Shown here: positions 56,488 through 64,000 of the stretch, piece after piece
How the letters are laid out: each line of letters opens with the position of its first letter
Position numbering within the stretch: position 1 is the stretch's first letter
Source: Calonectria ilicicola
Taxonomy: Eukaryota; Ascomycota; Sordariomycetes; Hypocreales; Nectriaceae
Direction of reading: 5' to 3'
Assembly: GCA_020809705.1 (NCBI GenBank)
Contig: CP085826.1
Span: forward strand, 5,828,001 to 5,892,000
Length of the DNA: 64,000 bases
The notes under the pieces: model-generated
Told to the model about the DNA's origin: nothing
The model's input: only the letters and a program-made list of their open reading frames with translations
The model's database searches: none
Position numbers and translations under genes: made by a program

Positions 56488-59400
56488 TTAATCTCAGCGG
56501 AGCTATGCTCCCTATGTCCGAAGAAGACGAGTTGTCATGTTGGAAACTCGAACGTGTGTGGATGACTGTAGCAACGACATGTATATAGGTGTTTAAAAGG
56601 CTGCGTTTTTGATGTCTGCCGTGATCTCTCTGCTCATCCGCTTCGTAACCAGCAACGTCCCTGGGCCATCTAAGCATGTTCCTGTTTACTATTTCAATAT
56701 CGATATAGCCAATATGCCTTTTTCAAACTGCGTGCCTTTCGATTGGTGTTGCAATGTTCTTCCTGAGATGATTACATGCCATAATAAACTATGTTCAGCT
56801 CCAGTTTTGTCCCATATCTCTTGCCAACGTCCACTTGCACAGTCACAGAATACGTGATGTAAGAAAAACCACATTAAGAGAAATAAAGCCCAATAGTAGA
56901 ACACGGTATCTAGGCCTGGTTGTATTTGTTTTATTTGTTTTCATGGATTTCCTATTGAACCTGTCGGTACGATGTTGTATGTACCATGCACTCCAATGAC
57001 TGCCAATTTTACAAGTACTTCTCTTCTCCTCCTCCTTCAGAGCTCTAAGATTGCACCCACAGACACTAATTCATGCCATTATTTTTAGGACTTCTTGGCG
57101 GTCTGTCTATGTTTCTTTTTATGGGCTCCCTGGTGATCCCAATTCCATGTTCTGGCTTTTTAGTGGCTGCTGGGTTTCTTGATCGTCGCAGAGTCTTGTC
57201 TCCAGACAAACTGTTCCCTCAGGATGGCAACAAGGCGCGCGCGCGCTCGCGCACACAAGTCCAAAGGGAAGTCGAGTTGATGCATCAAGTCGCAAATGAG
57301 ATGTACACACATGGTAATATGGCAAAGTTTCGGTCTGTGTTCTGATTTTCGGATTCAATGGTGATCATACGCCCATGGTTTGCTGACGTGGCCGCGTTTG
57401 TGCTGCAATAGCAGCTTCATTATCTCTTGTTGGGTCTGAGCGGACGAAAACCAAACTTCATGCAGTGAGGGGGAATATTTGCTGACGGTTTCATGTATCA
57501 TCCCATCTCATCTACTATGCGCTGCTACACGATCCACACACAAACGCATTCGAGGAGGAGAATCAAACATGCAGCGCTTGTTCGCTGAATTTCTTGCTTT
57601 CTTTTTTTGTACATGCTCATCTGTTGACCTTCCTGCAGCCTTCCCCCCGGGCTACCCTACACTTAGGACATTGCGCCGAAATAATACGAAGTACATGTGA
57701 AAGAGTCAAAGCGCGTCAGGTTTACATTGCGCCATGAATATTTGTCACGATAAGCCACAAGCTACAGCTCTCTCGTATCCCAGTCTGTAAAAATCTGTTA
57801 CTCGCTCTGACCCTTCGCCTAACAAACAGGACGGGTCTCTGCAACCTCACGAGCGGCACAGCAACATCGTGGAGGAGGAAGCACCAAACCAAACCAAACT
57901 CCGTGAGCCTCCCCCCCCCCCGGCCAGCGCCCCCGCTGTCAGCGTGGGATAACGGCGCCTAAAGCTGAGCTGCGGTAACGTTATATTAGAGAAGCAAGAA
58001 GCTTATCATAAAAATGCATTAAATAATCTGCTACAACGGATCCCTTACGGGAGGGTGATCGGCTGCTCGGGGCTGTTTCAGAGGCGAATCTATCCTGCAG
58101 AGAATATTCTCCGAGTGGGCAAACGGGGGGCACTGAGACCGGCCTGCTCGAGGGGGCGGCGCCTACGCACAGCAGCAGCAGCATGTACGCTCTGTCACCC
58201 GAGTCCGGGGCAGAGGGAGGGGGAGCATGGGCAAAAACAGTGCTGGGATCTCGCCGTGGCCATGGCCTCGAGCAGTGGCGAGCCCAGTTTCTGTGTGACG
58301 AGGAGATGGCCGTTCAGCCACTCGGGGCTCTGGGAGAAGTGGGTTTACCGCCGACCAAGCAACAAGAGTTTATGCTGTCGTGCCGGGGATGCTTGCGCCA
58401 GATCCATGGCCGTTTCATAATAAGGGGGTCTCCAATGGAACCTGATGCAAGGGTCTAGGTCTGGTCCGGACATCGCCCTGGCCCGTTCCTGGAACCAGCG
58501 TCGTCTATCTACGGTATGTGTGAAGCAAACAACTCCCATGGCAGCATCGAATCACGGCATGGGTGGCGCAATGGGTAATATCGCCATCTCGAGGATGACC
58601 CTTGGAGCATCTGGACAATACGCCTCGTTACAACTCCACCTTGTCAACTCGGCAAGACACAGATCCTCGACAGCTCCCTCGCTGCGCTTGGATCTACGGC
58701 TTCCCAACCAGGTCGAGAAAGCAGGCCGCCAATGGCCACGCTGCGGTGCAAGAGCCACATCCATGGGGATAATGGATAATGTCAGTGTTTGATCTGCGCC
58801 GCTTTCGCTGACCGAGTTCTCGCTAAAGAGAACAACCCGGGCGAGAGCAGTCGAGACGAGGCAATTGTGGACGAGGGAACCGCTCTTGGAGGACAGGACG
58901 AACTAGGCAGTGAGAATGGGCCCATTACGCAACGGTTAGTTGTTAGTCGGCATCAACTGTCCGTTTCCACGCCCACAACGGCCTCCAACTGCTCAGCAAA
59001 AGAAAGTAATGTTGAAAGAAGCAAGCATGGGCAGAGGAGCACTTGATCAGCTCACCTGACTGGAGATGTGCGGGTTTACCCGCCACCGGCTCATTTGCCA
59101 CACAAAGTGAGAACTGAGAACCCTCCATTACCATCATCACAACCAAGACTCAAGAGGGCGCCGAGAACACGAGTCAAGCACGGGGAAAGCATGCAACCAT
59201 GCAGGACACCATGTGCAACACGCAGTAGCATCGCCAACCGGTCCCAACTGCAACTTCTAGCGGGAGGTTAGCTGAAAGCTACGGCACCTGGACCCTTGAT
59301 ACCCCAGAAACAAAAATACCCCGAAGGTGAGGGAGTTCTCGGTTTCGAGCCAGTCTGCCTTCGCGTCAAGTTATTCTGGAAGAACCTGCAACCGTCTCTC

Positions 59401-62400
59401 AGGCGTTTCAAGTACCTGAGAGCCAGGGGACAACTCCTCCATACGGTTTCGGATTCCGCGCCAGATTGGGACGTGATGGTAGGCAAGATATGGGACCGGG
59501 GAGGCAGCCCTAGGGTTTCTTTTACCCGTCAACAACTGCAGCTGGGTCTTTAACTTGGGCTGGATACCGATACAAGCCCAGGGCCGAGTTTAGACCGGCT
59601 GATAATCCCCGTATGCATGTTTAGAGGAAGACCAGGTCCGTAGTCCCACCCTTATGCAAAGGGCCCAGCCAAGAAAACAAGGCGGAATAGATACCATCCT
59701 TACCCCCCAGGCCCGTTATGGTTGATTCCGGCGGTGGTAACGGTGAAGTTCGTGTTAGTGCTGTTGGACAGATGCCATCGTTTCAACGTCTTAGTGATTT
59801 GAGCTCGGACCGTTTCAGGTTTGGTAGCCCGGTTGTTGCATTCCATAGTAGTCGACGTCACCTCTCTCCCAGACAGGGCGACCCGAGATCTGATGGTACT
59901 TTCTGACGAACTGTGCCGTGCCCGCATGTCACTTCGAGGGAGGGCATGGGTGCTGGGATTAGATTGTTGTCGAGCAATGTGACGGACAGCCACCGAATCT
60001 TGGGTGTCACCTTCAACCCCCCCTTCAAACATCCAAGAATAAGTGAGCCAGACCGACTGGCCTCGAAACGCCGAAATGAAGACGCCTGGTAAGCTGAAAT
60101 GAATCCTCCGTTCCGTTAAGCACGCGGTATCACTGGCTTCGACTTTATCAGCCCCTGTTGGTTCGTCCCTCAGTTGGCGCCGACTTAAAGAGAGGCATCT
60201 GTGATGGCGTTAAAGCCGGGCTCCTACTCCAGCCCTCTGAGATTCCACCAAAGACGGCCACCATCGGGGGTTTCATGGTCCCCACCCCTCCCGGTCATAG
60301 TCAGATCGGCCATAATGGAAAGGAAAAAAAAAACAAAGCTTTCGGGCTGCTATTTCTGGTTCGTGCCGGAATGTAAGAGGCTGGAGGAGCCTGTGTGAAG
60401 ATGAAGCGAGGGGTTCGAGGTTGGGCTCAACATCTGATGCAGCCAATCGAAGCAGAAAAACATGGCCCAAGCCGGGTCTTTCTCCACGAAGGAGCTGCAT
60501 CACACTGGGGGTGAGCTCTTCAGGCCACTGATTGGACGCCTTGGACAAGGATCTTACTAAATTTGGATCTTAGCAGGGCTCTGAAACGCCAGCGTCCAGC
60601 GTTACAACGGCCCGTCAACTTAACCTAGGCCAACTTGGCGCCTGCTGGCCGTTTCGCCCCTCGCCTTTCCTCGACTTGGCTCGCCAGTAGTTTTTTATTC
60701 CTCAATTCCTGGGGGACGTTTGTGTTTCTGCCGTAGGGCATGCCAGGTGGCCAAAGCCGGTGGATACAATGCCCTCACTGATCAGATTAGATTGGCGAGC
60801 TAAACGCCCACGCTCACATGGCCCCGATTGCTTGCATGCGAGGTGGTTACAGTGTCTTGTGAAGGGAGTAGTTTTGGGAAATGATTGCATGGCCAGCCTG
60901 GGGGACTTGGGGCTGACTCCGAAATGGCCGAGTCTGCGACTCTGTCACCGCCATTGGGCACCAAGAGCACCTCGACCAAGGGTCGCTCCAAGGCTGGCTT
61001 GACACCGTCATGCAGCAAGGTCAGTTAGTTGACCAGCCGTCATGCTCACGAGGAAGCTGTTCTGGTCTTGAAACCAAATTAAACCAGGGGTTTTGCAGAT
61101 GTGTGTTCTGGCATTTGATGCTACCGTAGGTCGGCCACGCGTGGATCGTTGCCGCATCCGCCTCCAAGAGCGATGCGTCCAAGAAGGCGGTCGATGGAAT
61201 TGCTTGCAAGCTCGAGCCCTGGGCAGTTGCAACCCCGTGCGCTGTGGACCAGGTCTAGGCTCAACTGCTTCCGGAACGGAGGGCAGTCGCCGCGGCCGCA
61301 GCGGGTCGATCAAGCAGCCGATCTGGTATTGACCAGAGAGGCTGTTCCAACATTTGTCGTGATGGGCTTTGCTTTCGCAATTCGGTATGTCCAGGGTAGG
61401 CATGCTTCTGATGCCCTACATTTTGTAATCTAAGACTGCGAATTTAATCGAACCCATTATGCGGTGTACGAAGGCTTCAGCATCATACAAGGGTGAATAA
61501 AGCTGCCAATTTAGGTTTTTTTTCATGATCGACAGTTGTTCACCTTAATGGAGGCTGCAGATTGGGTCTGCAAAAGATGCCTGGGGATGGTCGCTGTTGG
61601 CGCACAGTGTGCCTCACTCATTAGAGCGCTGTCCGTTGCGATTTTAGTCGAGTCACACTCACATCGCAATTCCACCCACTAGACGCCTCGTTGTCGTGTC
61701 GGTCCATCCAACCGATCATATTGGCCCACAAAAGAGGTCACTGTGTCCAATGAATCGCCCGCTAAGCCTGTGATGCTAATCGATTCGATGTGGTTGATAA
61801 ACAAAAACTTGGATGGGCGGCGTGGCGCGTGGCTGGGGACCAGACTTGCTGAGGTCCTCGACACTCACATTGTGCAGGGAGGACAGGTTGGAGGGGGCGT
61901 GCAAAATCTGCAGAGCCACTCAGAGGTCGAGTGTCGTTAGCCACGAGGACATGAGGCATCAGAAACGGGGAACACCTCTTGACGCAGTCCCGCAGGCGCG
62001 TTTCATCTTAATGAAGCCCCCCTCCTCTCATGGAGCATGTCGACTCAGCCATCGCAGGGGTGCGCTGTCGCGGGCCCCCCAATGGGCTCTCTAACACCTC
62101 ACGCTCCTTTTTGGCTGCCGAGTTTTTGGCCGCATCCCTGTTTGAAAACCTTTGACTTTGGTGTGTGGATGGAGACCAAATGTATGATTTAAAGCGGCGA
62201 TACGGGCCTGTTTTTGGAAGACCCAATCCAGAACGACAATGGCTGGTCAAGAAGAGGGACTATGGAAATAACCCGATGTAAATCTCTTCAATGTCAATAT
62301 CAATAGCTTCTAAGAGGTCTGAGCCCCAGATCATCCCAAGAGTGGGTATCTTTTCTTCAGTCTGCATGGTGCCAGTTGTGGGATGCGGGATGTCTCTTCA

Positions 62401-64000
62401 GCATGTCGGCTTTAGAAGGGTAAATCGTCTTCTAGTCTGGCTAGTGTCTTTCGATGGCCTGATTGCCCCATCCGAAATTACGTTGGGCCCCGCAAGATAG
62501 GAAATGTAGCTGGCTTTCTGGGTTTGGGTCGAATAGGAGCCAGGCACGAGTGGAAATCGCGCGGATCCAAGATGCGGATACAAGGTACCGAGCTACTTTT
62601 GCGACCGTGATGGAGGGGTACCGAGACATATCCGGAATGCTCATTTCGATTCACTGCATTTGTGTTTGTGCGGGAGGATGGATCTCCCCAGATTTGTTTT
62701 TATGCTAGGGCTGGTGATGGTGGCGATGCCGATCGTGGTGGACGTTGTTTTGTTTTGTTTTTTATTCACATTTTCATGCCGTTCGATTAAATTAATGTTT
62801 CCACTGCGGCCTCACACCAGATCCAATTGCACATTGGACAAGACTTGGGAGGTTACCGCAGCGCGCCATGTACTGGGGCAAGGATCCGATGCGTCTGCAA
62901 GTCAACGGGCAGCACTAGCAATGATGTGCTTATCCAGTGATCAGACTTGTCGAACATCATTTCCAATTCCCAGTGGGCAAAACGAGGAACGGACCACCAA
63001 CCACGGCTGTGCGGGAGCGTCGGTTCAGCGAGTCGAGAATCGTTTGTGTAATCAAACACGCACTCGCGCCCAAGTTGAGAAAGCTGTCGCGCGCCCCTAT
63101 TTCGCACCCAACCCAACAGTTTGCGGTGAGTAAGAAAGGCAATCTTAACCCGACAATTATTACTTGCAACGTGGATACGGAAGTAGCAATGTTTAAGACA
63201 CGGGTGTGGGTTAGTTCGCTAGTAAGAGAGACAACATGGTACCCGGATGAAAAGTCTCACGTCGCCAACCTGTCTATGGTACTTTGGCGGTGGCTTCGAA
63301 ACATCAATATAAGGTGACGTCGCGTCTTCATACCGAATCGCGTTTGTTTATTGTCATATCAGCCGAATTATGTCGATGAAATTGTACACCACCTGCAAAA
63401 TTCGGTTTCATTTCCGGGTCGTAAGAATTAGGCCACTTAGCTTGTGTCTAGGGATAATTTGGACCTTGACCTGTCTGTCCGCTATTCATATCTACGCTAA
63501 GACGCATGGCCATGCTATTGTTGGATGGTCCACACCTGAAAAGAGCTGATGATGACGGGCTGGCAATCTCTTGGACTCCACAACTGGTCGGTGCTCTGCT
63601 TTGGTCTTGTACGCCTGTGATGTCCAACTGGGTGGCTTAAGATCCGGGTTTTGCTCAGGTCCGAGAGTAGCTGAATGTCTCGGTCACCCGGCTCTAGAAG
63701 CATCGCCGCCCTGACCATCCAGTTGCAGGTGCAAGTTGTTGTCTGCATGGTCATACCCTTGATGGATAAGAGGAGGGGTGCTCTGCTTCTGGTGGGCCTG
63801 TCCGATCAGGGCAGGAGGGAATGGCGAAAACAGAGCTGGTGTTGCATTCAACTGACTTGCTAGGCGTCAATTCTTTCTCATGACACTCATATTGGCCTTC
63901 GCTTACGGTCATATAGCCGACTAGAAGCAAATGTCATGGCGATCACACACTTGGGCTTTTTGCATAACTCAACTGGGAAAAAATGAAACTGCATGGTGTG
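56488..64000. other. 7.5-kb stretch at the right edge without a supportable gene
   Basis: Only short ORFs (at most about 157 codons), heavily overlapping on both strands, are present. I looked for domain motifs, signal peptides, splice-linked frames, tRNA/5S cloverleaf boxes and terminal repeats and found nothing convincing. Composition is moderate GC with few long A/T runs, so it does not look like strongly RIP-mutated transposon DNA. A (CG)n-type GCGCGCGC run occurs near 57235-57250 and a C-run near 57910-57920. Confidence 0.4.

Noticed and set aside
1..64000. CRISPR arrays, prophage, bacterial operons and rRNA operons
   Set aside because: The window is eukaryotic with spliced genes. No regularly spaced repeats or rRNA signature sequences were seen.

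Overview
The window reads as chromosomal DNA of a filamentous ascomycete, most likely a Sordariomycete and probably of the order Hypocreales (inference). The signs are short introns of about 47-70 nt with GTAAGT/GTATGT-type donors, CTAAC/CTGAC-like branch points and CAG/TAG acceptors. The gene set is fungal (ERMES subunit MDM34, BUD4, coronin, YAF9, secreted large-subunit catalase, HET-domain proteins), and both tRNA genes carry introns. Exon structures were derived by hand from splice signals plus reading-frame and family continuity. In every spliced model the frame closes exactly.

Left part (1-26.5 kb) is conserved core genome: an unrecognised, probably mitochondrial 580-aa protein (minus), SYF2 (plus), COQ11 (minus), YAF9 (plus), MDM34 (minus), IPK1 (plus), an equilibrative nucleoside transporter (minus) and a secreted catalase (minus). 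A 5.3-kb stretch without a supportable gene separates MDM34 from IPK1. A tRNA-Lys(CTT) gene with an intron lies at 26.57 kb.

Middle part (27-44 kb) looks like an accessory island. It holds a possible solo-LTR relic, a HET-domain/ankyrin protein whose last repeats are exactly 27 residues long, a LaeA-like methyltransferase, a HET protein with a very long Arg-Asp-rich N-terminus, a 2-oxoglutarate/Fe(II) dioxygenase divergently paired with a DAL5-like MFS permease, and an unrecognised His/Gly/Cys-rich protein built around 33 uninterrupted x-x-x-Gly tetrads. A tRNA-Val(CAC) gene with an intron closes this part at 45.3 kb, so two tRNA genes bracket the variable genes.

Right part (46-56.5 kb) returns to core genes: HIS6, BUD4 and coronin (CRN1), all on plus. 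The last 7.5 kb (56.5-64 kb) contains only short overlapping ORFs and no gene I can support.

The core genes serve unrelated housekeeping roles: splicing, coenzyme Q, chromatin, ER-mitochondria contacts, inositol phosphates, nucleoside transport, peroxide defence, histidine synthesis, septation and actin. In the island, the two HET proteins suggest allorecognition or incompatibility functions. The dioxygenase, methyltransferase and permease could form a small metabolic or uptake module, but this is inference.
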